41,935 bases of DNA from Parapedobacter lycopersici_A (GTDB lineage: Bacteria; Bacteroidota; Bacteroidia; Sphingobacteriales; Sphingobacteriaceae), in assembly GCF_040395035.1 (NCBI RefSeq), contig NZ_JBEBRB010000020.1, forward strand, positions 1-41,935, read 5' to 3'. The notes under the pieces were generated by a model that saw only the letters and a list, made by a program, of their open reading frames with translations, was not told where the DNA came from and did not search any database. The position numbers and the translations under genes were made by a program. Positions 1-8,489 of this stretch are shown here, in pieces (positions within the stretch are counted from its first letter, which is position 1; every line of letters begins with the position of its first letter).

Positions 1-26
1 TTTGTTAACGATTATCTAAAAAAGAA

Positions 27-1163
27 ATGAATCTATTTGATGTTTATCCCCTTAACCCCATCGAAATTGTAAAGGCGCAGGGTAGCGCCGTCTGGGATGC
101 CCAGGGTAATGAATACCTGGATTTGTACGGCGGTCATGCCGTTATTTCCATCGGGCACACGCATCCCCACTATGTAAAACGTATCTCCGATCAGCTGCAG
201 CAGATCGGCTTTTACTCAAACTCGGTGGAAATGCCGCTGCAACGGGAACTGGCACAACGCCTCGGAAAGACTTCGGGGAAGGAAGGTTATCAGCTCTTTC
301 TTTGCAATTCCGGCGCCGAAGCAAATGAAAATGCACTGAAGCTGGCCTCATTTCACAATGGAAGGAAGAAGATAATCGCATTCAGCGGCGCATTCCACGG
401 GCGTACCTCGCTTGCGGTGGCAGCAACTGATAATCCGAAGATTGTAGCCCCGGTTAACGAAACCGAAAATGTGGTGTTTTTGCCCTTTAATGACGAGGCG
501 GCACTGGAACAGGCGTTTGCTGCTTATGGTGAAACGGTTTCGGCCGTGATCATCGAGGGGATCCAGGGTGTTGGCGGTATTCGGGTGGCAACCGACGGTT
601 TCCTCCGGAAGATCCGGTCGCTGACCACACAATATGGATCGGTGTTCATTGCTGATTCGGTGCAGTGCGGTTACGGACGTACCGGTAAATTCTACTCGCA
701 TGACCATGCGGGGATCGAGGCGGATATCTATAGCATGGCGAAAGGCATGGGTAATGGATTTCCGATAGGGGCTATTGCCATTTCGCCGGACATCACGCCC
801 TGGTATGGCATGCTCGGGACGACTTTTGGCGGTAATCACCTCGCCTGCGCCGCTGCTTTGGCGGTATTGGAGGTGATGGAGCAGGAACAGCTGATCGCGA
901 ATGCCGGACGCGTGGGCGACTACCTCATAAATGAGCTGCGGAAGTTTGACCGGGTGAAGGAAGTGCGGGGACGGGGTTTAATGATCGGGATTGACCTGCC
1001 CGAGGAGCTTGCTGGGGTCCGGAAAGATTTATTGGCCAAAAACCGTATCTTCACGGGCGAAGCTAAACCGAACGTCATTCGGCTGCTTCCGGCGCTGGGA
1101 ATAACACAGGCCCATGCCGACCATTTTCTTGAGGCACTGTCGGAAAGACTTAGTGCATTGTAG
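27..1163 (+). CDS. argD: Acetyl/succinylornithine aminotransferase
   Basis: Class-III PLP aminotransferase that interconverts N-acylglutamate semialdehyde and N-acylornithine in arginine synthesis. The 378 residues match a short ArgD. Visible are the NSGAEAN phosphate-binding segment (about 94-100), the GAFHGRT stretch (121-127), the PLP-ring aspartate D210 in IADSVQCGYGRTG and the Schiff-base lysine K239 in SMAKGMGNG. Family members usually read DEVQ where this one has DSVQ. It is the first gene seen of argD-argF'-argB-proC-argE; the promoter lies outside or at the very edge of the window. ArgD, GABA and ornithine transaminases are close relatives, so the arg neighbours are what fix the name. 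Whether the acyl group is acetyl or succinyl cannot be read from this gene. Confidence 0.93.
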   Translation: MNLFDVYPLNPIEIVKAQGSAVWDAQGNEYLDLYGGHAVISIGHTHPHYVKRISDQLQQIGFYSNSVEMPLQRELAQRLGKTSGKEGYQLFLCNSGAEANENALKLASFHNGRKKIIAFSGAFHGRTSLAVAATDNPKIVAPVNETENVVFLPFNDEAALEQAFAAYGETVSAVIIEGIQGVGGIRVATDGFLRKIRSLTTQYGSVFIADSVQCGYGRTGKFYSHDHAGIEADIYSMAKGMGNGFPIGAIAISPDITPWYGMLGTTFGGNHLACAAALAVLEVMEQEQLIANAGRVGDYLINELRKFDRVKEVRGRGLMIGIDLPEELAGVRKDLLAKNRIFTGEAKPNVIRLLPALGITQAHADHFLEALSERLSAL

Positions 1164-1191
1164 CACGGAATGGAATTAAATTAATTGATCA

Positions 1192-2154
1192 ATGAAACAA
1201 TTTTTTTCGGTGGCCGACGTCGATGACCTGTCTGGCATCGTAAACGAGGCACTCTGGTTAAAAAAACATCCGTTTGCGCATGAACAGTTGGGTAAACGGA
1301 AAACGCTGGGATTGATTTTCCTGAATCCCAGCTTACGTACACGGCTGAGCACGCAGCGCGCGGCAACAAACCTGGGCATGGACGTGATGGTGATGAATAT
1401 GGATAAAGATGGCTGGACGCTTGAAACCCGCGAAGGCGTGACCATGAACGGGACTACGGTGGAGCATATCCGGGAAGCTGCCGCCGTAATGGGGCAGTAT
1501 TGTGAAATTCTCGGTATGCGTTCGTTTCCGAAATTGCAGGACCGGGAAGAAGATTACAGCGAGGACTACTTTAAGAAGTTTATGCGATACTGCCAGGTAC
1601 CGGTAGTTAGCCTGGAAAGCGCAACGCGGCACCCGCTGCAAAGCTTTACTGATTTGATTACCATCCGTGAGCACTGGCAGCAACCGGCTAAGCCCCGGGT
1701 GGTGCTGGCATGGGCTCCCCACGTGAAAGCGCTGCCCCAGGCGGTACCCAATTCCTTCTCGGAATGGATGTGCCGTGCGCAGGAGGAGGGGCTCGTTGAG
1801 TTTACCATTGCGCATCCCGAGGGCTACGCGCTTGCACCTCAATTTACAGCTGGTGCCGCCGTTACCCATAACCTGGACGATGCGCTGACTGGGGCGGATT
1901 TTGTTTACGTGAAGAATTGGTCGTCTTACACCGATTACGGGAAAATCATTCCCGTCAATGAAAATTGGCTGTTGGACCGGTCGCGATTGGATATCACCAA
2001 TGGGGCTAAGGTAATGCATTGCCTTCCGGTACGCCGGGATCTGGAGCTGGCATCCGACGTGCTGGACAGTCCGCATTCACTGGTGATCCAGGAGGCGGGA
2101 AATCGGGTGTGGGCTGCGCAGACCGTGCTAAAACGTATACTGGAGCAGTTGTAA
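1192..2154 (+). CDS. argF': N-acetyl/N-succinylornithine carbamoyltransferase
   Basis: Carbamoyl transfer from carbamoyl phosphate to an N-acylated ornithine, the Bacteroidota and Xanthomonas variant of the OTC step. The 320 residues include the carbamoyl-phosphate loop NPSLRTRLS (45-53), HPLQ (147-150) and HCLPVRR near the C-terminus. Alignment from memory with the Bacteroides fragilis succinylornithine enzyme is nearly gap-free over the first 150 residues, and E142 is kept. The specificity position 90 (Pro in the succinyl enzyme, Glu in the Xanthomonas acetyl enzyme, as I recall) is valine here, so the acyl group is left open. It follows argD by 28 bases and precedes argB by 32. In this pathway ArgE acts after this enzyme, on N-acylcitrulline. 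Confidence 0.93.
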   Translation: MKQFFSVADVDDLSGIVNEALWLKKHPFAHEQLGKRKTLGLIFLNPSLRTRLSTQRAATNLGMDVMVMNMDKDGWTLETREGVTMNGTTVEHIREAAAVMGQYCEILGMRSFPKLQDREEDYSEDYFKKFMRYCQVPVVSLESATRHPLQSFTDLITIREHWQQPAKPRVVLAWAPHVKALPQAVPNSFSEWMCRAQEEGLVEFTIAHPEGYALAPQFTAGAAVTHNLDDALTGADFVYVKNWSSYTDYGKIIPVNENWLLDRSRLDITNGAKVMHCLPVRRDLELASDVLDSPHSLVIQEAGNRVWAAQTVLKRILEQL

Positions 2155-2186
2155 CTGCCGGTTAGGCTGGTGAATAATTATAGTAA

Positions 2187-2996
2187 ATGGACAAGAACAC
2201 GATGACTTCGTCAAGGCTATTCATTATTAAGATCGGTGGAAATGTTATTGATGATCCGGACCAGTTAGCGGGGTTTCTGGAAAAATTTGCCGCGCTCCCC
2301 GAAAGGAAAATCCTGGTACATGGAGGTGGCAAGATCGCAACCCGGATGGCGGCCGACCTGGGTATTCAGGCCAGTATGGTGGATGGCCGTCGCATTACCG
2401 ACGAGCAGATGCTCCGAGTGGTAACGATGGTGTACGCCGGCTTAACCAACAAACAGCTTGTCGCCTCGTTGCAGGCAAATGGCTGTAATGCCATAGGGCT
2501 TAGTGGTGCTGATGGAAACAGCATCACCGCCGTGAAGCGACCGGTCAGGGACATCGATTACGGATGGGTGGGCGACCTGCATGCGGATTCGGTGAATACC
2601 ACGGGTTTGGCTAACCTACTGGAGGACGGTTTTACCCCTGTCTTTTCGGCTATTACACACGATGGACAGGGTCAACTGCTGAATACGAACGCGGACACCA
2701 TTGCCTCCGCGCTGGCGGTGGCGCTGGCAGAAAAGTATCCTACGTCTTTAGTGTATTGTTTTGAGAAAAAGGGCGTGCTCCGGAATATCGAAGATGCCGA
2801 TTCGGTCATACCGGAAATTCCCGCAGGCGAATTTGAACGGCTGAAAGCAACGGGCGTCATCGCGGACGGTATGATCCCTAAATTGCACAATGCTTTTGAA
2901 GCGATTTCAAAAGGGGTCAGCGAAGTGTATGTGGGCAGCGCCGGCGACCTGCAGCTGCTGGGACAGCGGAAATTCGGCACACGCATGGTTCAATAA
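2187..2996 (+). CDS. argB: Acetylglutamate kinase
   Basis: Amino-acid kinase that phosphorylates N-acylglutamate, the second step of arginine synthesis. Visible are KIGGN (15-19), the HGGGK glycine loop (about 45-49), and the GLSGADGNSI and NTNADTIASALA segments typical of ArgB. At 269 residues it is near the short, usually arginine-insensitive form and lacks the N-terminal helix of arginine-inhibited kinases; that is inference from length. An alternative start at 2202 (MTSSRLF) is equally plausible and matches the family N-terminus slightly better. It sits mid-operon between argF' and proC. Confidence 0.93.
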   Translation: MDKNTMTSSRLFIIKIGGNVIDDPDQLAGFLEKFAALPERKILVHGGGKIATRMAADLGIQASMVDGRRITDEQMLRVVTMVYAGLTNKQLVASLQANGCNAIGLSGADGNSITAVKRPVRDIDYGWVGDLHADSVNTTGLANLLEDGFTPVFSAITHDGQGQLLNTNADTIASALAVALAEKYPTSLVYCFEKKGVLRNIEDADSVIPEIPAGEFERLKATGVIADGMIPKLHNAFEAISKGVSEVYVGSAGDLQLLGQRKFGTRMVQ

Positions 2997-3025
2997 ACGA
3001 ATATTTGATTAATCATCATACTGCA

Positions 3026-3829
3026 ATGAACAACATAACCATTATCGGGAGCGGAAACATCGGCCTTTCATTGGCCAGGGGGCTGGTGGATAAAGCGTAT
3101 TGCCGTGCGGAGGAAATCACATTGACCCGCCGGAACCTGAAATCACTTTCCGAAGAAGCAGCGAAGGGATTTAAGGTTAGTGACAATAACAAAGCGGCAA
3201 TTTATGATGCCGATGTCATTGTGCTTGCCGTGCTTCCGCAACAGTTAAAGAAAGTGCTGGACGAGATCTCGGCTGCGATTGTGCCCGAAAGGCAGATTGT
3301 AGTATCGGTGATCTCCGGCGTGACCTGCGCGGATATCCGCAAAGAGCTGGGAAATCTTGTGCAGGTGATCCGGGTGATGCCCAACACGGCGATTGCCATC
3401 GGCCAATCCATGACCTGCATTGCCTCTGACAATGCGGACGAGGAGCAGTTGGAGCGCGTTACCAGGATGTTTGAAACGGTTGGATCGGTGGTCACCATCA
3501 ACGAGGACCTCATGACGTCTGCTACGGCGTTGTGCGCATGCGGAATCGCCTTTTTCCTGCGGAGTATCCGGGCGGCTTCACAGGGCGGGGTTGAAATTGG
3601 TTTTCATGCCCACGACGCGCTTAAGATGGCCGTGCAGACGGCAAAGGGTGCAGCCGACCTGTTGTTGCAGACGCAAAGCCACCCCGAGCGGGAAATTGAC
3701 AAGGTAACCTCTCCAAAGGGTTGCACCATAGCAGGGCTAAATGAAATGGAACATAACGGGTTCAGTTCGGCGTTCATTAAAGGCATCAAATTATCTGCAC
3801 TTAAGGCAGGCGAATTATACCATGATTGA
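3026..3829 (+). CDS. proC: Pyrroline-5-carboxylate reductase
   Basis: Final step of proline synthesis, NAD(P)H reduction of pyrroline-5-carboxylate. The N-terminal Rossmann motif IIGSGNIG follows the chosen start directly; an upstream in-frame ATG at 3005 would add only seven unconserved residues. Further family landmarks are VLAVLPQQL, VIRVMPNTAIAIGQSMT, and the C-terminal dimer region with VTSPKGCTIAGLNEME, corresponding to the VTSPGGTT motif with lysine in place of a glycine. It is 267 residues, the normal size. It lies inside the arginine operon, and its stop overlaps the argE start, so arginine and proline synthesis appear to be co-expressed from glutamate. Confidence 0.92.
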   Translation: MNNITIIGSGNIGLSLARGLVDKAYCRAEEITLTRRNLKSLSEEAAKGFKVSDNNKAAIYDADVIVLAVLPQQLKKVLDEISAAIVPERQIVVSVISGVTCADIRKELGNLVQVIRVMPNTAIAIGQSMTCIASDNADEEQLERVTRMFETVGSVVTINEDLMTSATALCACGIAFFLRSIRAASQGGVEIGFHAHDALKMAVQTAKGAADLLLQTQSHPEREIDKVTSPKGCTIAGLNEMEHNGFSSAFIKGIKLSALKAGELYHD

Positions 3830-4889
3830 TCGGGAAAAACTGGTGCGGGATAGCACGGATCTGTTACGGGACCTGATTCGAATTCCATCGTTTAGCAAAG
3901 AAGAGAATCAAACGGGCGATACCATCGAACGTTTCCTGCAGCAGCGGGGGGTTAAAACACATCGCAAGTGCAACAATGTGTGGGCGTATAACCAGCATTA
4001 CGATGCTGCGAAGCCCACCATATTACTCAATTCGCATCACGATACTGTAAAGCCAAATAGCGGCTATACGCGGGATCCGTTTTCTCCGGATGTGGAGGAA
4101 GGTAAATTGTTCGGCCTGGGAAGTAACGATGCCGGAGGATGCCTGGTTTCCCTGATTGCTGTATTTCTGCATTTTTATGCCCAGGAAAACCTGAAATATA
4201 ATTTCTGCCTGGCAGCCACGGCGGAGGAGGAAATTTCGGGTCTTAACGGCCTGGAATTGGTTGTTCCTGATTTAGGGCCGTTGGACTTTGCTATCGTAGG
4301 TGAACCTACGCTGATGCAGCTTGCCGTTGCCGAACGTGGACTGATGGTGCTGGATTGCGTGGCGCTCGGCAAGGCCGGACACGCGGCGCGGGAAGAAGGG
4401 GAGAACGCCATATATAAGGCGTTTAAAGATATCGAGTGGTTTAGCACGTATCACTTTCCCAAAGAATCGGAGGCCTTTGGCCCGGTTAAGATGAGCGTTA
4501 CGGTTATTCACGCGGGCTCCCAGCACAACGTGGTGCCCGCGAGGTGTGAGTTTGTGGTGGATGTCCGGGTGACGGACGCTTACCGCAATGAGGAGGTGCT
4601 GGACATCATCCGGCAGCACGTATCCTGCGAAGTAACGCCGCGGTCCACGCGGCTGAAACCCTCGTCCATTCCCAAAGAACACCCTGCTGTGATGGCAGGG
4701 ATAGCACTCGGACGCACAACATACGGGTCACCGACAACCAGCGATCAGGCATTGCTGGATATTCCTTCGCTAAAGCTGGGGCCGGGGGATTCCGCCCGGT
4801 CACATATGGCCGATGAGTTTATTTATGTCGATGAGATCGAGGCGGGCATCGGGTTGTATATCGATATACTGCGGCGCGTGGTCGAATAG
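3822..4889 (+). CDS. argE: N-acetyl/succinyl-citrulline (ornithine) deacylase, M20 family
   Basis: Zinc-dependent M20 deacylase of the ArgE/DapE type, 355 residues. Metal ligands fit H72 and D74 in SHHDTV, D103 in GSNDAGG, the glutamates E135/E136 in TAEEEISG, E161 in VGEPT and H328 in ARSHMADEF. The segment PTTSDQALL is typical of the substrate-binding loop. The start is placed at 3822 because the N-terminus MIDREKLV then gives normal family length and overlaps the proC stop by eight bases; an upstream ATG at 3741 lies inside proC. With an ArgF'-type transcarbamylase, its likely substrate is N-acylcitrulline, giving citrulline for ArgG. It is the last gene of the operon and converges with the acyltransferase gene five bases away. 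Confidence 0.9.
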   Translation: MIDREKLVRDSTDLLRDLIRIPSFSKEENQTGDTIERFLQQRGVKTHRKCNNVWAYNQHYDAAKPTILLNSHHDTVKPNSGYTRDPFSPDVEEGKLFGLGSNDAGGCLVSLIAVFLHFYAQENLKYNFCLAATAEEEISGLNGLELVVPDLGPLDFAIVGEPTLMQLAVAERGLMVLDCVALGKAGHAAREEGENAIYKAFKDIEWFSTYHFPKESEAFGPVKMSVTVIHAGSQHNVVPARCEFVVDVRVTDAYRNEEVLDIIRQHVSCEVTPRSTRLKPSSIPKEHPAVMAGIALGRTTYGSPTTSDQALLDIPSLKLGPGDSARSHMADEFIYVDEIEAGIGLYIDILRRVVE

Positions 4890-4894
4890 CCCGG

Positions 4895-6097
4895 CTAAAG
4901 CTTCAAGCGGATCCCTGCCTTATTTAATCCGTGCGTGATAAAGACACAGCACATGGCCAGTGCGAGCGACTTGGCCAACCCGGCCGCACCGGTCAATAAC
5001 TCCGGAGGAAACCTGAAATTGACCAGCCGGAATAATGCATAGAGCAAATAGGGAATGAGGTAGCACAGCAGCGTGTCGGTCCCGGCAGGCCTGATCCAAT
5101 TAAACCAATTCTGCTTTCCATAGCCATCGGCAATCCAGTAAATCACCACGAAGGCCAGGAGGGTGATCGCGCTGCAAAGGAATAGCCATGCGGGCGTTTC
5201 GCCCAGTTTAGCGATCCCCCAATAAGGCCGCGTAACCCCGGCCAGCACAACGAGGACTGCTGCTGCAAGGATAAAAATCAGCGTCATCTTTACCTGGCGT
5301 TGCTGTTTTTGATAGTGGCGGAATGTTACAGCAGTCAGTACGCCACCCATGGTGAGCCCGGGCAGCGTACCACCGAGGATTGCATGGGGTATCAGTGCGA
5401 AAATGCCTCCCGTGGGTATTAAATTGGCTGCGGAGCAGAGGCTCAATGCGGCGAAAAACAGCCATCCGATAAGGAGTCCGGCCAGGCGATCTCCGGATAG
5501 TATAACAACCAGCGCGCTTGCGAGGTATGACCACCCGATAAGTCCCAGTATTCCCCACCATTTCGGAGCGAAGTATTGTAATGTTTCCGGTGTGCCCCCA
5601 CGGTAGATCACCGCCAGCACAAGTAGTGTCGCAATTCCGAGCCCCCTGAGTCCATAAACCAGCGACCTCGACAGCGTCTTCGGGTAACTGTTCCAGATGA
5701 GGATGAAGGCGATGCAACATAGCGGGTTCCACAGCCATCGTGGAATAGGCATGGCCGCTGCATTTATCGACTCGCCGTTAACCAGAAATACACCCATTAC
5801 GAGTAACGCTATGGTGCGGACCAAGGCGTGTTGTACCAGCTGCCGGGATGTCGCGCCCTGCTTTTTCCGGGCGCGGATGGCAAAAGGCAATGACATGCCG
5901 ACGATGAATAAGAAGGCAGGGAAAATGGTGTCTGCCAGTCCCATGCCGTCGACTCCCCGTTCGACATGCCCCAGCCAACCGGGAATATTATTGAGTGACC
6001 AAAGGTCGTTTACAAAAATCATCAGCACCATAGTCAATGCCCTGAGGATATCGATGGATGCAATGCGCATGGAAGCGGGAGGAGGAATAACGGACAT
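4895..6097 (-). CDS. Heparan-glucosaminide acetyltransferase-like membrane protein (DUF5009 type)
   Basis: A polytopic membrane protein of 400 residues with about ten hydrophobic segments. The opening RIASIDILRALTMVLMIFVND matches the N-terminus of the NagX/HGSNAT acyltransferase-like family (DUF5009/DUF1624), whose human member acetylates terminal glucosamine of heparan sulfate across a membrane. In Bacteroidota, relatives often occur in glycan-use loci. M10 (6070) is an alternative start. It lies three bases after a polysaccharide deacetylase on the same strand, so the pair is probably co-transcribed and acts on amino sugars or cell-surface glycans; that role is inference. Confidence 0.75.
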   Translation of the reverse strand: MSVIPPPASMRIASIDILRALTMVLMIFVNDLWSLNNIPGWLGHVERGVDGMGLADTIFPAFLFIVGMSLPFAIRARKKQGATSRQLVQHALVRTIALLVMGVFLVNGESINAAAMPIPRWLWNPLCCIAFILIWNSYPKTLSRSLVYGLRGLGIATLLVLAVIYRGGTPETLQYFAPKWWGILGLIGWSYLASALVVILSGDRLAGLLIGWLFFAALSLCSAANLIPTGGIFALIPHAILGGTLPGLTMGGVLTAVTFRHYQKQQRQVKMTLIFILAAAVLVVLAGVTRPYWGIAKLGETPAWLFLCSAITLLAFVVIYWIADGYGKQNWFNWIRPAGTDTLLCYLIPYLLYALFRLVNFRFPPELLTGAAGLAKSLALAMCCVFITHGLNKAGIRLKL

Positions 6098-6100
6098 GGA

Positions 6101-7444
6101 CTATGGTTTGGTGATCTCGATAGGTGCCTGGTTTGGATGGGCGGCATATTGCACATACACGCCCGCGGTGTCCTGTACTGTCGGAACCAACTGTTCCTTA
6201 TTTCCCTGCCTGACTTTTACGGTGTTGCCGGCCGTGTCGAGCGCGGCAGGAAGATAGGTCTTTAAGGTAAGCGGTATGGCGTACTTCGAAGTGTCCAGCC
6301 GGTGGGTCAGCCTGACCGTAACGCGGGCATCCTCCATTTGGGTGTCGACCGTGGCGTCCATCCGCTCCCTCATGTATCGGGCAACATCTCCGAAAGTAGC
6401 GACCCAAGCGTCATTTTCCGCCTTGATATACTGGAAATAAGTCTTAAGTAATTCACTGTCTACTGCCTCCCAGCCGATGCCGTCTATTCCGTGGAACACC
6501 AATACCAGCCAAATATTCCCCTGAGCTGTCGCTGTATCTACCCAGGCTTTCATTTCGGCAAGGGTTGTCCGGGTATAGGCTCCCCGTTGCCATTGTACAT
6601 ATTCCTTATCGGCATATCGGGTTGGCGAGGTTTTATTTCCACGATTCAGTTCTTCCAGAAAGGGTTCGGGCATCCGGTTCCGTGCCGCGGGATATAATCG
6701 GTTGATGTGTTCAACCGCCCGGGGATCTTCGGTACCGTAAGGCCCCTCAGCTGAGAACGTATGGGCGGGGCCAAGATGCGTTAGGATGTCTTCTTTACTC
6801 TTTTCCAGTTCGTACAGCATGTTTTCCTCATCGAGTACGGCGAGATAGGGATGGGTAACGGTATGGCTTCCAAACTCGTGCCCCTGATCAGCAAACGTAT
6901 TTAGATCATCCCAGGTAATACCGGCGGCTTCCGATACTTCATTGCTTTGTTCGCTTCCGGAAGGCAACTCGCCCTTCCTGATCCGGTTATACGCTTCGTA
7001 TATTACTTGATAAGCTGCGGTTGTATCGCCTGCTTCAAACCGCCCGCCTGCCTGGGTATGATAGGCTAATCCGCCTTTGTATCCCGTAAACGCCACGGCA
7101 GAAGCACGTTCAAAGAAATTATGCTTATTGGTGGCTGTTTTTGCGGTCTCTGCAATTATTTCGGCCACCGGCCGGCCGATAAACCGGCCCTGGTAACTGG
7201 ATCCCGGAATCTGGCCGGTGATGATGAAAAATGTGCCGGGCAACTCCAGTGCGTTCATCACAGGTATTGCCTTTTTGAACTGGTTGATTGACCCGTCATC
7301 GTAGGTAATGGATATTGCTGTTTTTTTTCCCTGCGGCCATTTCATGATTTCAGTTTGTCCTGCCTGATGTGTGAGACCGGTACACCCCGTATAAAGTAGC
7401 GCCACTAAGGCGGCACCTCCGATTTTTGCTTGATTAGTCATCAT
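6101..7444 (-). CDS. Polysaccharide deacetylase (NodB domain) lipoprotein
   Basis: Carbohydrate esterase 4 type protein. The chosen start (MMTNQAKIG) gives a lipoprotein signal peptide with lipobox LYTGC, so it is probably anchored in the outer membrane or periplasm; the longer frame to 7525 adds an unlikely pre-signal extension. NodB motifs are visible: SITYDDGS with the catalytic and metal aspartates, and the metal-binding HTVTH in EFGSHTVTHPYL. Later FHGIDGIGWEAVD resembles the closing motif. A C-terminal roughly 90-residue region after MRERMDATVDTQ is beta-rich and could bind carbohydrate. At 447 residues it is larger than a bare NodB domain. It probably forms an operon with the acyltransferase-like gene downstream. 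The substrate is unknown. Confidence 0.8.
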   Translation of the reverse strand: MMTNQAKIGGAALVALLYTGCTGLTHQAGQTEIMKWPQGKKTAISITYDDGSINQFKKAIPVMNALELPGTFFIITGQIPGSSYQGRFIGRPVAEIIAETAKTATNKHNFFERASAVAFTGYKGGLAYHTQAGGRFEAGDTTAAYQVIYEAYNRIRKGELPSGSEQSNEVSEAAGITWDDLNTFADQGHEFGSHTVTHPYLAVLDEENMLYELEKSKEDILTHLGPAHTFSAEGPYGTEDPRAVEHINRLYPAARNRMPEPFLEELNRGNKTSPTRYADKEYVQWQRGAYTRTTLAEMKAWVDTATAQGNIWLVLVFHGIDGIGWEAVDSELLKTYFQYIKAENDAWVATFGDVARYMRERMDATVDTQMEDARVTVRLTHRLDTSKYAIPLTLKTYLPAALDTAGNTVKVRQGNKEQLVPTVQDTAGVYVQYAAHPNQAPIEITKP

Positions 7445-7700
7445 CGTGTTGAAACATAATATCAGTGCAGGTCGTTGTACCGGGTACAGCGCCATATAAT
7501 TGGTTATTAGGGTTATGTTACTCAAACTTAGGGAAAGTTGGCTGAATATGCAAGTGTTAAGCGGACTGCCGCTAGCTGTCTTTCTGGTCGTTCTGGAACG
7601 CCTTCCTTTATCGGAGATATGGACATTGCATAATGAAAAGATGTAAAAATTCTTTTTTTGGCAGTTAGGTTTTATCTTTATTCATTGGAGATTATCAATT

Positions 7701-8486
7701 ATGCAGATCACATTAGAGAACAAATATGCCGTAGTGTGCGGCAGTACGCAGGGCATTGGCCTGGAGGTGGCGCGGGTGCTCGCGGGGTTAGGGGCGACTT
7801 GTATTTTACTGGCCCGGAATGAAGAGAAATTACAGCAGGCTGTTGCCTCATTACCAGATGCCGATGGACAACGGCATGATTATGCGGTAGCTGATTTCAG
7901 TGACATCGAATCTGTGGGACAGGCAATCGATCGGATTATCCGGGATTATCCGGTTGAAATATTGATCAATAATACGGGCGGACCTGCGCCGGGTGCGTTG
8001 CAGGATGCCACCTTGGAAGCGTTTGAGCGTACCTTCCGGCAACACGTGCTGTGTAACCAACGGTTGGCCATGGCTGTACTTCCATCCATGGAAACAACAG
8101 GCTACGGGCGCATTATTAATATTATTTCCACGTCAGTGAAAACACCATTGCCCAATCTGGGCGTATCCAATACCATTCGCGGAGCTGTTGCTTCGTGGGC
8201 CAAAACCCTGGCCAATGAAGTGGGGCAATATGGGATTACGGTGAATAATGTCCTGCCGGGTTATACCGATACCGACCGGCTTACCGGTTTATTGGAACAT
8301 TTGGCAACGCAGCGTGGGCAGCGTGTGACTGCGGTGAGGGGAGAAATGGAAATGGGTATACCGCTCCGGCGTATTGGCCGGCCGGAGGAAATTGCGCAGG
8401 TCGTTGCCTTCCTGGCCTCTCCGGCGGCATCATACGTGACCGGGACAAGCATACCCGTGGATGGAGGCAAAACGCCCACCATATAA
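7701..8486 (+). CDS. SDR-family protein with substituted catalytic residues
   Basis: Rossmann-fold short-chain dehydrogenase/reductase of 261 residues. The cofactor motif CGSTQGIG (13-20) and NNTGG (90-94) are in place, and the C-terminus has the GTSIPVDGG motif usual in FabG-like proteins. The active site is unusual: the position of the catalytic tyrosine is S156 and that of the lysine is R160 (SNTIRGAVASWAKTLA instead of YxxxK), although serines 143/145 remain. A subgroup of beta-ketoacyl-reductase-like SDRs with this SNTIR-type signature is known, and its activity is unclear. It stands alone between divergent deacetylase and convergent recA genes, so context gives no substrate. Confidence 0.85.
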   Translation: MQITLENKYAVVCGSTQGIGLEVARVLAGLGATCILLARNEEKLQQAVASLPDADGQRHDYAVADFSDIESVGQAIDRIIRDYPVEILINNTGGPAPGALQDATLEAFERTFRQHVLCNQRLAMAVLPSMETTGYGRIINIISTSVKTPLPNLGVSNTIRGAVASWAKTLANEVGQYGITVNNVLPGYTDTDRLTGLLEHLATQRGQRVTAVRGEMEMGIPLRRIGRPEEIAQVVAFLASPAASYVTGTSIPVDGGKTPTI

Positions 8487-8489
8487 AGG

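Noticed and set aside
1333..2076. Long minus-strand open frame of 247 codons inside argF'
   Set aside because: It is the antisense of a clear transcarbamylase gene; no domain or start context supports it.
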